In this document: positions 1-8,568 of the stretch, one piece after another
Layout: each line of letters begins with the position of its first letter
Position numbering within the stretch: position 1 is the first letter of the stretch
DNA from: Trueperella sp.
GTDB taxonomy: Bacteria > Actinomycetota > Actinomycetes > Actinomycetales > Actinomycetaceae
Assembly: GCA_030532125.1 (NCBI GenBank)
Contig: JAUNLU010000001.1
Span: forward strand, 549,960 to 613,959
Direction: 5' to 3'
DNA: 64,000 bases
Translations under genes and position numbers: made by a program
Notes under the pieces: generated by a model
The model's database searches: none
What the model was told of the DNA's origin: nothing
The model's input: the letters and a program-made list of their open reading frames with translations, nothing else

Positions 1-125
1 CGGGGGAAGTAGTCTATGTAGGCACAGTTCATTGCCCTTTGATAAATTTGAAGAGTTGCACAGCGACTACACTTAATAGTGCGGAAAATGACCGCAGTTT
101 TAATTCCTAGTGGAGGAACATCCGG

Positions 126-2864
126 ATGACGAAATACGTTTATAACTTCACCGAGGGAGATAAAGACCAAAAAGATCTTCTCGGTGGCAAGGGTGCAAAC
201 TTGGCAGAAATGACTAATTTGGGTCTGCCGGTGCCCCCAGGCTTCACGATCACCACTGAAGCGTGCCGCGCTTACCTGAGCGCTGGCGAAACCCCAGAAT
301 CATTGGATGTTGAGGTTACCGCAGCTGTGCGGGATGTCGAATCCGTAATGCAAAAGCACCTCGGCGACCCGGAGAATCCATTGCTGATCTCGGTGCGCTC
401 GGGCGCCAAATTCTCCATGCCCGGCATGATGGAAACTGTGCTGAACGTAGGGCTGAATGACGAATCCGTCGTCGGCCTAGCAACCCAATCCGGCAATGAG
501 CGCTTTGCTTGGGACTCCTACCGCCGGTTAATCCAAATGTTTGGCAAGACCGTGATGGACATCGACGGTGACCTATTCTCCGATGCGTTGCACGAACTGC
601 AGGACCGCAAGGGATACCAGGGCGACCTCGATATGACTACCGAGGACCTCAAGGAACTGGTAGTTGCATACAAGAAGATCGTTAAAGAGCAAACCGGTGA
701 GGATTTCCCGCAGGATCCCCGCACCCAGCTCGATATGGCGATTGAAGCCGTATTCCGCTCCTGGAACACGGATCGCGCGCGGCTTTACCGCCGGCGGGAA
801 CACATCCCGAATGATCTGGGCACGGCGGTAAACGTACAAACCATGGTGTTCGGCAATATGGGTGAGGGCTCCGGCACCGGCGTCTGCTTCACCCGCGACC
901 CCTCCACTGGGCATTCCGGGGTATATGGCGACTACCTGGAAAACGCTCAAGGTGAAGACGTCGTCGCTGGTATCCGCAACACTCTGCCGCTTTCTGCGCT
1001 GAAAGACGTGGATGAGAAGTCGTACACGGAACTGACCGGCATTATGGAGAAGCTGGAAACCCACTACCGCGATCTGTGCGATATTGAGTTCACCATCCAG
1101 GAAGGCAAGCTGTGGATGCTGCAGACCCGCGTAGGTAAGCGCACCGCGGCGGCAGCATTCCGGGTGGCAGACCAGCTGGTGGCAGAACGCCTGATTACGC
1201 GAGACGAATCCGTAACCCGAGTAACTGGCGATCAGCTCACCTCGCTACTCTTCCCGCAGTTTGACAAGGATGCGCCGAAGGTAGTTATCTCGCGCGGTAT
1301 GGCCGCTTCGCCAGGTGCCGCAGTAGGCGAGATTGTTATGAATAACGAGCAGGCAGTGGAACGCACCCGCGCTGGCGCTTCGGTAATCCTGGTGCGCCGG
1401 GAAACCAACCCAGATGACCTGCAGGGCATGGTAGTTTCCTCCGGCGTGCTGACTGCGCGCGGTGGTAAGACCTCGCATGCTGCCGTGGTGGCACGGGGCA
1501 TGGGTCGGTGCTGTGTGGTTGGTGCTGATGACCTGGTGGTCAGCGCAGAGGAAGGCACGGTATTTGTTAAATCCACCGGCAAGACCTACCACGCAGGTGA
1601 CGTCATCGCGATTGACGGCACCACCGGTGAAATTTTTGAAGGTGATGTTCCGGTTACGGACTCGCCAGTAATGACCTACATTGCGCACGGGCTGGAAGCC
1701 GGTCTAGCTGCCTCGCCAGATGATGACACTCGGGAATTGGTGACCGCAGTAGACCGCATCTTGACCCATGCGGATGCTATGCGGGCGATGAGCGTTCGCG
1801 CTAACGCTGATACGCCAGAAGACGCAATGCGCGCTCGCGAATTTGGCGCCCAGGGTATTGGGCTGTGCCGCACTGAGCATATGTTCCTCGGTGATCGCCG
1901 CAAGTACATCGAGACTGTCATCCTGGCGGAGAATGAAACGGAACAGCAGGAAGCTTTCGATGCGCTGCTGCCATTGCAGCGGGACGACTTCGTGGGAATT
2001 TTCGACGCCATGGACGGGTTGCCAGTTACGGTGCGCCTGATCGACCCGCCGCTACACGAATTCCTGCCGGACTACACCGAACTTTCGGTAGAGCTGGCAG
2101 TGAAGAAAGCTAAGGGTGAAGAAGTCACAGCTGCAGAGACCAAGTTACTCGAAGCAGTTAAGGCTCATCACGAACAGAACCCGATGCTGGGTCTGCGCGG
2201 GGTCCGCCTCGGTCTAAAGATGCCGGGTCTGATCAAGATGCAGGTACGGGCTATCGCCGAAGCTTGCGCTATCTTGAAGAAAGACGGCAAGGATCCGCGG
2301 CCGGAGATCATGGTTCCGCTCATCGGTTCCACGCGCGAACTGCAGATTGTGCGCGATCTTGCGGAAGAAGTTATCGCTGACGTTGCTGGCGAATACGGTG
2401 TGGAGCTCAAGCTGCCGATCGGTAATATGGTCGAACTACCGCGTGCTTCCGCCACGGCAGCTCGGATTGCTTTGGAGTCGGACTTCTTCTCCTTCGGCAC
2501 CAACGATCTGACCCAGACCACCTGGGGCTTCTCGCGGGATGACGTCGAGGGCACCTTCTTCAACGAATACTTCGACTACGGAGTATTTGGCATCTCGCCA
2601 TTTGAATCAATCGACTGGCAGGGGGTAGGCGCCATCGTGGAGATGGGCGTGCGCAATGGTCGGTACAGCAAGCCTGACCTGAAGATGGGGGTATGTGGGG
2701 AGCACGGCGGTGACCCGGCGTCGATCCACTTCTTCGCGGAAATCGGGTTGGACTATGTATCCTGTTCGCCATTCCGGGTGCCGGTGGCTCGCCTCGAATG
2801 TGGCCGCGCCGCGATCTCAAATGAATCGGAACGGGCATTGAAGGGCCAGGGCGTTAACGCCTAA
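126..2864 (+). CDS. ppdK: Pyruvate, phosphate dikinase
   Basis: Interconverts pyruvate, ATP and phosphate with phosphoenolpyruvate, AMP and pyrophosphate in the cytoplasm. The 912-residue length is normal for the family. The N-terminal nucleotide-binding domain opens with the GGKGANLAEM motif near residue 20. The phosphohistidine domain has GGKTSHAAVVARGMGR with the swivelling His at about residue 451. The C-terminal PEP/pyruvate barrel ends in GVCGEHGGDP with the catalytic Cys near 857. The ATG is preceded by GGAGG nine bases upstream. It stands alone, followed by a strong hairpin, so it is probably monocistronic. In an organism with a pyrophosphatase elsewhere in the window the enzyme could run in the glycolytic or gluconeogenic direction; the sequence does not decide. 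I see no clear promoter in the 125 bases before it. Confidence 0.97.
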   Translation: MTKYVYNFTEGDKDQKDLLGGKGANLAEMTNLGLPVPPGFTITTEACRAYLSAGETPESLDVEVTAAVRDVESVMQKHLGDPENPLLISVRSGAKFSMPGMMETVLNVGLNDESVVGLATQSGNERFAWDSYRRLIQMFGKTVMDIDGDLFSDALHELQDRKGYQGDLDMTTEDLKELVVAYKKIVKEQTGEDFPQDPRTQLDMAIEAVFRSWNTDRARLYRRREHIPNDLGTAVNVQTMVFGNMGEGSGTGVCFTRDPSTGHSGVYGDYLENAQGEDVVAGIRNTLPLSALKDVDEKSYTELTGIMEKLETHYRDLCDIEFTIQEGKLWMLQTRVGKRTAAAAFRVADQLVAERLITRDESVTRVTGDQLTSLLFPQFDKDAPKVVISRGMAASPGAAVGEIVMNNEQAVERTRAGASVILVRRETNPDDLQGMVVSSGVLTARGGKTSHAAVVARGMGRCCVVGADDLVVSAEEGTVFVKSTGKTYHAGDVIAIDGTTGEIFEGDVPVTDSPVMTYIAHGLEAGLAASPDDDTRELVTAVDRILTHADAMRAMSVRANADTPEDAMRAREFGAQGIGLCRTEHMFLGDRRKYIETVILAENETEQQEAFDALLPLQRDDFVGIFDAMDGLPVTVRLIDPPLHEFLPDYTELSVELAVKKAKGEEVTAAETKLLEAVKAHHEQNPMLGLRGVRLGLKMPGLIKMQVRAIAEACAILKKDGKDPRPEIMVPLIGSTRELQIVRDLAEEVIADVAGEYGVELKLPIGNMVELPRASATAARIALESDFFSFGTNDLTQTTWGFSRDDVEGTFFNEYFDYGVFGISPFESIDWQGVGAIVEMGVRNGRYSKPDLKMGVCGEHGGDPASIHFFAEIGLDYVSCSPFRVPVARLECGRAAISNESERALKGQGVNA

Positions 2865-2905
2865 GCCGGTTCCACGGGATTAACAGCTAATCCCTGATTG
2901 TCAAT

Positions 2906-2943
2906 AACAAGGGCGGATCCAGGAAACTGGGTCCGCCCTTGTT
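2906..2943 (+). terminator. Hairpin terminator after ppdK
   Basis: A 15-base arm at 2906-2920 (AACAAGGGCGGATCC) is mirrored at 2929-2943 with one mismatch (a G-T pair), around an 8-base loop. It lies 42 bases after the ppdK stop and ahead of the feo promoter. There is no long T tract, which is common for actinobacterial terminators. Confidence 0.8.
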
Positions 2944-2972
2944 GCAGATCCCATCTTGTCGCCAGTTCTTAC

Positions 2973-3001
2973 TTAGGTTAGGCTTACTTAGGTAAGCCTA
3001 A
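2973..3001. promoter_or_regulatory. DtxR/IdeR-type iron box before feoB
   Basis: Bases 2973-2991 match the known 19-bp DtxR/IdeR consensus TTAGGTTAGGCTAACCTAA at 16 of 19 positions by eye. Overlapping it, 2978-3001 forms a perfect palindrome with 10-base arms TTAGGCTTAC and GTAAGCCTAA around TTAG. The site lies 52 bases before the feoB start, where a bound repressor would block transcription when Fe2+ is plentiful. The two overlapping registers could hold two repressor dimers, as known for DtxR-family operators. Confidence 0.85.
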
Positions 3002-3053
3002 GTAGTTGCGCTAGCTGCTATCACTGGCACCGCGTGGGAGCAAAGGGGTCAAC

Positions 3054-5069
3054 GTGCGAATCGCATTTGCCGGTAATCCAAACAGTGGCAAAACCTCGAT
3101 ATTTAATGTGCTAACCGGAGCTAAAGCCAAAGTTGGAAACTGGAGCGGGGTTACGGTATCGGAACGAGAAGTACCGATACTGCCGCAATTCACCAAGCAA
3201 GACGGCGTCGTTGCAGTGGATCTACCAGGCACTTATTCAATGAGCCCATTCTCTCCAGAAGAGGGAGTGACTAGCAAATACGTTAAAGAGAAGAAACCAG
3301 ACGTAATCATAAATGTAGTGGACGCTACCAATCTGTCTCGCAGCTTGTTCTTCACCACTCAACTGCTAGAGCTAGGGATTCCGGTAGTAGTGGCGCTCAA
3401 TAAAAGTGATATTAGCGCTAAAGATCGCACCCAGATCGATACCGCTGTGCTATCGGAAAAGTTGCACGTCCCAGTAGTAGAAACCGTGGCAGTAGAAAAA
3501 TCGCACACCGGCATCCCTCAAGTCCTGGCTAACGCATTAGAGCGGATTGGTAAGGAACAACCTGTGCCCTATCGGCAAAATGCGCAATTAGATCTAGGGG
3601 ATAGAGCTGCAGTTAGCCAAGCTGATCGGGAGCGCTACTCATTTGTGAATGCGATAGTTGCTGCAGTAGAACGCCGGGAAATACTCCCTGAAACATACCG
3701 ACGTGAAGACCGAGCAGATGCCATACTCACCAACCCGGTAGTGGGGATCGGGCTGTTTGCGGTAATCATGTGGGCAGTATTCGCGATCTCGCAGACCTAC
3801 CTCGGGCCAATAATTGCGGACTGGCTAGTGGGATGGATTGAGGTATTCCAAGAATGGGTGGCAGTGCAGTTGGCAGAGAGCCCTGCGCTCCTGAGCACGG
3901 TGATTGTGGACGGCGTAATCGGTGGCGTGGGTGCCGTGATCGGGTTCTTGCCGCTAGTTATGGTGATGTACTTCTTAATCGCGCTGCTGGAAGAATCCGG
4001 GTATATGGCGCGCGTCAGTGCGGTATTGGATCCGATTTTTAAGCGCGTGGGGCTGTCTGGCAAATCAGTGATACCGATTGTGATTGGCACCGGCTGTTCC
4101 ATCCCGGCGATCATGGCAACGCGCACCATTCGCAATACTCGCGAACGCCGCGCCGCCGCGATGCTGACTTCGTGGATTCCGTGTGGCGCGAAAATACCGG
4201 TGATTGCGCTATTTGCGGGGGCGTTCTTCGGTGGCGCCAGCTGGGTGAGTTGGGTGAGTTACTTCCTCGGACTTATGCTCATTTTCTTGGGCGCCCTGCT
4301 TATCAAAGGGGTTACTGGGCACAAGTACCGCACCGGATCTTTCATTATGGAATTGCCGCGCTACCGGCTTCCCAGCCTGCGGCACGCTGGCGTCGTCATG
4401 CTACAGCGCGCGAAAGCGTTCATAGTAAAAGCTGCCACCATTATTTTGGTGTCTAACTTGGCGATCCAAGTTATGCAGACCTTCACCTGGCGGTTGCAGC
4501 CGGTGCCAGCGGGGATGGAAGACAGCTCGATTCTGGCTACGATAGCTTCGCCGCTCGCGGTATTGCTAATTCCGCTAGGATTCGGTACCTGGCAGCTCGC
4601 TGCGGCTGCGATAACTGGTTTCATCGCCAAGGAAAACGTGGTGGGGACGCTGGCCGTTGTTTATGGGCTGACCCGGTTCATTGATGCGGAGTCGTTTGAA
4701 ATGGTGGGCGGCGCCAGCGAAATTGCCACCACTATGGGACTGACTTCGGTAACTGCCTTGGCCTATCTGTTCTTTAATTTGTATACGCCGCCGTGTTTCG
4801 CCGCAATCGGCGCGATGAATACGGAGATGCGCAATAAAGGCTGGTTGTTTAGCGCTATCGGCCTGCAATTAGCGGTGGGATACACCGTAGCTTTCCTAGT
4901 TAATCAAGTGGGGACGCTGCTGACCGCTGGTCACCTGGCAGCTGGATTTGTGCCGGGGTTGATTGCCATCTTTGCGATGGCAGCGAGCATAGTGGCAATC
5001 TCCTACCGAATCCGTTCTGGATTCGCCAAACAGCGCGGCGCAGCGGATGCGCAGAAGTTGGTGGCTTAA
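3054..5069 (+). CDS. feoB: Ferrous iron transporter FeoB
   Basis: Fe2+ uptake permease with a cytoplasmic G-protein domain. Residues 7-14 are the G1 loop GNPNSGKT, G3 is DLPG at about 56-59 and G4 is NKSD at about 116-119. From about residue 225 onward come the paired Gate domains and hydrophobic segments, including the gate motif GTGCSIPAIMATR and a second Cys-containing stretch (YTPPCFAAIGAM). At 671 residues it is full length. The start is GTG at 3054 with AAAGGGG just upstream; the G1 loop sits right at the N terminus, as usual. It heads an operon with a Cys-rich membrane protein (1-base overlap) and FeoA, behind an iron box. The order, feoB first and feoA last, is the reverse of the enterobacterial arrangement. 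Confidence 0.97.
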   Translation: MRIAFAGNPNSGKTSIFNVLTGAKAKVGNWSGVTVSEREVPILPQFTKQDGVVAVDLPGTYSMSPFSPEEGVTSKYVKEKKPDVIINVVDATNLSRSLFFTTQLLELGIPVVVALNKSDISAKDRTQIDTAVLSEKLHVPVVETVAVEKSHTGIPQVLANALERIGKEQPVPYRQNAQLDLGDRAAVSQADRERYSFVNAIVAAVERREILPETYRREDRADAILTNPVVGIGLFAVIMWAVFAISQTYLGPIIADWLVGWIEVFQEWVAVQLAESPALLSTVIVDGVIGGVGAVIGFLPLVMVMYFLIALLEESGYMARVSAVLDPIFKRVGLSGKSVIPIVIGTGCSIPAIMATRTIRNTRERRAAAMLTSWIPCGAKIPVIALFAGAFFGGASWVSWVSYFLGLMLIFLGALLIKGVTGHKYRTGSFIMELPRYRLPSLRHAGVVMLQRAKAFIVKAATIILVSNLAIQVMQTFTWRLQPVPAGMEDSSILATIASPLAVLLIPLGFGTWQLAAAAITGFIAKENVVGTLAVVYGLTRFIDAESFEMVGGASEIATTMGLTSVTALAYLFFNLYTPPCFAAIGAMNTEMRNKGWLFSAIGLQLAVGYTVAFLVNQVGTLLTAGHLAAGFVPGLIAIFAMAASIVAISYRIRSGFAKQRGAADAQKLVA

Positions 5070-5287
5070 TGATGGCAACGATAATCGCCAGTGTGGCGCT
5101 AATTTTGGTGGTAGCAGGTGCAGTGCGATATCTGTACCGGCAGCGCAAACAAGGCAATGCTTGCGCAGGATGTGCTTTGGAAAATAACTGCCCAATTATG
5201 CAGCTCTACGACGGAAAAACCCCGTCAGATGTCAAACTGCTGCCAATAGTGGATACTGGATGTCAAAATGGATCTCTTCGCCGCTGA
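5069..5287 (+). CDS. Small Cys-rich FeoB-associated membrane protein
   Basis: A 72-residue protein with one N-terminal membrane segment (residues 4-22), then a basic stretch and a cysteine cluster: CAGC, then C at NNC, and a last Cys near the C terminus. This matches the layout of FeoB-associated Cys-rich membrane proteins, thought to assist ferrous iron uptake; a direct role is not established. Its first ATG overlaps the feoB stop by one base, and a second ATG follows at once. Its 3' end overlaps the start of feoA by 20 bases, so the three genes should be translated together. Confidence 0.8.
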   Translation: MMATIIASVALILVVAGAVRYLYRQRKQGNACAGCALENNCPIMQLYDGKTPSDVKLLPIVDTGCQNGSLRR

Positions 5288-5489
5288 AGTGGGGCGCACC
5301 TACCTTATTCGGCAGATCGCCACGGATGACCCGGAAATGGATGCATTTCTGTTTCGGCTCGGTGCGTACAGTGGTGAAACGATAACGGTGGTTTCAAAAA
5401 AACGGCGCTCCTGTATTGTGGCGATTAAAAATTCTCGGTACAGCATTGACAAAAAATTGGCGCAAAAGGTGCTAGTGGTGGCGCAGTAA
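5268..5489 (+). CDS. feoA: FeoA-domain protein
   Basis: A 73-residue SH3-like FeoA domain protein. It shows the typical pattern of an N-terminal beta strand with a glycine turn (LGAYSGETITVVSKK) followed by a final AQKVLVV strand. FeoA is a small cytoplasmic partner needed for FeoB-mediated Fe2+ uptake. It is the third gene of the iron-box-controlled operon and overlaps the preceding Cys-rich protein gene by 20 bases in another frame. No hairpin is evident in the 76 bases that follow. Confidence 0.88.
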   Translation: MDLFAAEVGRTYLIRQIATDDPEMDAFLFRLGAYSGETITVVSKKRRSCIVAIKNSRYSIDKKLAQKVLVVAQ

Positions 5490-5565
5490 GCGCGCATATG
5501 TGCGGGTTGTCTCGAGTTAGATCGTCCTGGGCGGATCTGGCTCATAATCAACTAGGGTAATTGCC

Positions 5566-8472
5566 ATGGCAGATGTGGCAAAAAATGTAGTGCTCGCAGA
5601 AATTAGCGCCGCGATTGCAGGGGAAGTAGATGCCTCGCACCGCGAGCGTGCTCAGTACGCCACGGACGCCTCTAACTACCGCGTGGTGCCCCTCGGCGTC
5701 GTCTACCCCAAAACTGAAGCAGATGTCGCCCAGATTCTGCGGATTTGTCGCCGCCATGGCGTGCCATTCACTGCGCGCGGCGGCGGAACTTCGGTGGCGG
5801 GTAACTCGATCGGGTCGGGTATCGTGGCAGATTTTTCCCGCTACCTGAATAACTTTGAGATCGACGCCGCCGCCCGCACGGCCACCGTGCAGCCGGGCGT
5901 GGTGATGAGCGATTTACAAGCTGCAGCTGCCCAGTATGGTCTGCGCTTTGGTCCAGATCCATCTACCCAAAATCGCGCCACTTTTGGTGGCATGATCGGC
6001 AATAATGCCTGCGGGCCGCACGCTGTGGCCTACGGTCGCACCGCAGATAATGTGTTGGAATTGCGCGGTATTGATGGGCACGGCCGGGAGTTTACTGCCG
6101 CCACTGCAAGCGAAGTGGCCGGTGGATTGTTACCCCATCCGGAAAATTCTGCTGAGATCTACCGCAGTGTGGCACAGCTAGTGGATGAGCATCTGGCGGA
6201 TATTCGCCAGAATTTGGGACATTTCAGCCGGCAAGTTTCCGGTTACTCGCTGGAGCATATGCTCCCGGAAGCTGGGCGGGACCTGGCCAAGATGTTGGTG
6301 GGTTCGGAAGGCACTTTAGCGGTAATTACTAGCGCCAAGTTGCGGCTAGTTCCGATAGCGCAGGCGCCCAGCCTGATCGCTCTGGGCTACCCGGATATGC
6401 CTACGGCTGCTGATGCAGTACCAGCTATTTTGCGGCACAAACCGCTGGCAGTCGAGGGGATAGACGCTGAACTGGTGGCAGTGGTGCGGCGGGCTAAGGG
6501 TCAAGTTCCGGAACTGCCCGCCGGGGCGGGTTGGCTGTTAGTGGAAGTTGGCGCTCACGAGGGCGAGCCGTTGGATGTCGTACCGCAGCGTATTGCGGAT
6601 ATTGTGGCAGCGGCGAATACGGAGGCAGTTAAAGTGCTGCCTGCTGGTCCAGCTGCTACTGAAATTTGGCGTATCCGGGCCGACGGCGCTGGGCTGGGTG
6701 GGCACACTCCCGCTGGAAATCCGGCCTGGCCGGGTTGGGAAGATTCCGCAGTGCCCCCAGAAAATTTGGGGCCCTACTTGCGCCAGCTGCAGGAGCTAAT
6801 GGGCAAATTTGGCCTCCACGGGCTGATGTACGGGCACTTTGGCGACGGCTGTATGCATGTGCGCATTGATTTCCCGTTCAATCGGCCCAACGGTCCGGCA
6901 ATTTTCCGCGATTTCTTGGAACAAGCAGCTGAGCTGGCTATTTCTCATGGTGGATCGCTCTCTGGTGAGCATGGCGACGGTCGGGCTCGCTCTGAGCTGC
7001 TGACCCGAATGTACCCGCCGGAAATTATTTCCCTGTTCCAAGCGGTAAAAGAACTATTTGATCCAGATCAACTGCTCAATCCCGGCGTCTTAGTAGAGCC
7101 CGAGCCACTCGACGCTAACTTGCGCCGCCCCCAAGCCCAGCCCATTGGTTATGCCGGTGGCTTCCATTTCCACGAAGACGGCGGAGATTTCACTCGCGCG
7201 GTACACCGCTGTACTGGGGTGGGTAACTGCCGTGCGGACCGCACAGCTGCCGGATTCTTTATGTGCCCCTCATATCAAGCCACTAAATCTGAGAAAGACG
7301 TGACTCGGGGGCGGGCGCGCGTGCTACAAGAAATAGCAAATGGCACGTTAGTGTCGGGATTTGCTGATTCAGCAGTACAAGAAGCCCTTGAGTTGTGCCT
7401 GTCCTGTAAAGCCTGTGCTGCGGACTGCCCGATGGGGGTAAATATCGCCAAGTACAAGTCTGAGACGTTGTTCCGCGGTTATCAGGGGAAATTGCGGCCG
7501 CGTACGCACTATGTATTGGGGAATCTGCCGGTGTTGGCCCGGCTAGTGGGGACGCTGCATTTGGGTAGCGTGGCCAATGCGGTGCTGAAAATTGCGCCAC
7601 TGCGCCAGCTCGCTTTCCGACTGGCTGGAATTGATCCGCGCCGGCAGATGCCGGGCTTTGCCTCCCGGCGTTTTTCAAAGATTGCCGGGCAACTGCGCGC
7701 CAGTGGTGTTCCCGCCGCAGCTGATAAGCGCTATGTGATGTTGTGGGCGGATTCTTTCTCGGAAACGCTCGACACCCGCGGTGCACAAGCCATGGTGGCC
7801 GTGCTGCAGAGGTGTGGCTATACGGTGTTAATCCCGCCGGAACAGGCTTGCTGCGGGCTAACTTGGATTAGCACTGGGCAATTGGATATTGCCAAGAAAA
7901 AACTGCAGCAACTTTTGGAGGTATTGGCGCCATTTGCCGCTTCTGGAATTCCGATTGTAGGAGTAGAGCCATCCTGTACTGCGGTCTTGCGCGATGATCT
8001 GTTAGATCTGCTGCCAGAAGATAATCGATCCCAAGTGGTGAGCGCTGCCACCTACACGCTGGCGGAGCTGCTCACTGCGCCAGAGCCTATTGGGCCTGGC
8101 GATCGGCTCGAACTACCTAATTTAACCGGGCTGGAAGTGGTGGCCCAGCCGCACTGTCACCAGTATTCCGTGATGGGTTGGCAGGCAGAAGAAAAGTTAC
8201 TCGCTCGCACTGGTGCGCAGCTGACTAGAGTGTCAGGCTGCTGTGGTTTGGCAGGTAACTTTGGGATGGAAGCCGGGCACTATGAGGTGTCAGTGCGCGT
8301 GGCAGAAAATGATTTGTTGCCCAAGCTGAAAGCTGCTCCAGCTGACGCCGTCTACCTAGCGGATGGGTTCTCGTGCCGTACTCAAGCTGAACAGTTAGCG
8401 GGCGATACGGGCGTGCATTTAGCGGAGCTGCTTCGCGACGGTTTTACGGTGCAACGTAAGGGAAAAGTCTAA
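5566..8472 (+). CDS. FAD-linked oxidase / Fe-S protein fusion (D-2-hydroxyacid dehydrogenase, YdiJ-like)
   Basis: A 968-residue fusion of four recognisable parts. Residues about 35-210 are an FAD-binding type-4 domain (TARGGGTSVAGNSIG and the GMIGNNACGPHAV loop). Residues about 215-520 are the FAD-oxidase C-terminal domain (HGDGCMHVRIDF and GEHGDGRAR). Next comes a ferredoxin-like module (CTGVGNCR, CLSCKACAADCP). The C-terminal CCG domains have ACCGLTW and GCCGLAGNFG. This is the architecture of YdiJ-type and GlcD/GlcF-fused dehydrogenases, which oxidise D-lactate, glycolate or D-2-hydroxyglutarate and pass electrons to the quinone pool. Substrate cannot be read from the sequence. It is monocistronic, starting at ATG 5566 after a weak AGGG site. 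Confidence 0.88.
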   Translation: MADVAKNVVLAEISAAIAGEVDASHRERAQYATDASNYRVVPLGVVYPKTEADVAQILRICRRHGVPFTARGGGTSVAGNSIGSGIVADFSRYLNNFEIDAAARTATVQPGVVMSDLQAAAAQYGLRFGPDPSTQNRATFGGMIGNNACGPHAVAYGRTADNVLELRGIDGHGREFTAATASEVAGGLLPHPENSAEIYRSVAQLVDEHLADIRQNLGHFSRQVSGYSLEHMLPEAGRDLAKMLVGSEGTLAVITSAKLRLVPIAQAPSLIALGYPDMPTAADAVPAILRHKPLAVEGIDAELVAVVRRAKGQVPELPAGAGWLLVEVGAHEGEPLDVVPQRIADIVAAANTEAVKVLPAGPAATEIWRIRADGAGLGGHTPAGNPAWPGWEDSAVPPENLGPYLRQLQELMGKFGLHGLMYGHFGDGCMHVRIDFPFNRPNGPAIFRDFLEQAAELAISHGGSLSGEHGDGRARSELLTRMYPPEIISLFQAVKELFDPDQLLNPGVLVEPEPLDANLRRPQAQPIGYAGGFHFHEDGGDFTRAVHRCTGVGNCRADRTAAGFFMCPSYQATKSEKDVTRGRARVLQEIANGTLVSGFADSAVQEALELCLSCKACAADCPMGVNIAKYKSETLFRGYQGKLRPRTHYVLGNLPVLARLVGTLHLGSVANAVLKIAPLRQLAFRLAGIDPRRQMPGFASRRFSKIAGQLRASGVPAAADKRYVMLWADSFSETLDTRGAQAMVAVLQRCGYTVLIPPEQACCGLTWISTGQLDIAKKKLQQLLEVLAPFAASGIPIVGVEPSCTAVLRDDLLDLLPEDNRSQVVSAATYTLAELLTAPEPIGPGDRLELPNLTGLEVVAQPHCHQYSVMGWQAEEKLLARTGAQLTRVSGCCGLAGNFGMEAGHYEVSVRVAENDLLPKLKAAPADAVYLADGFSCRTQAEQLAGDTGVHLAELLRDGFTVQRKGKV

Positions 8473-8568
8473 AATAGTTACGGCTAAATCTGGCTCTGCA
8501 CCGGTTATTTTCGGGGGATTGTGAGCTATGATTAACGAGTATTCGTGACGGTAGCGAGAAGGAGCGTT

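Noticed and set aside
1..125. Promoter for ppdK
   Set aside because: Several A+T-rich hexamers are present but none has an acceptable spacing, so no call was made.
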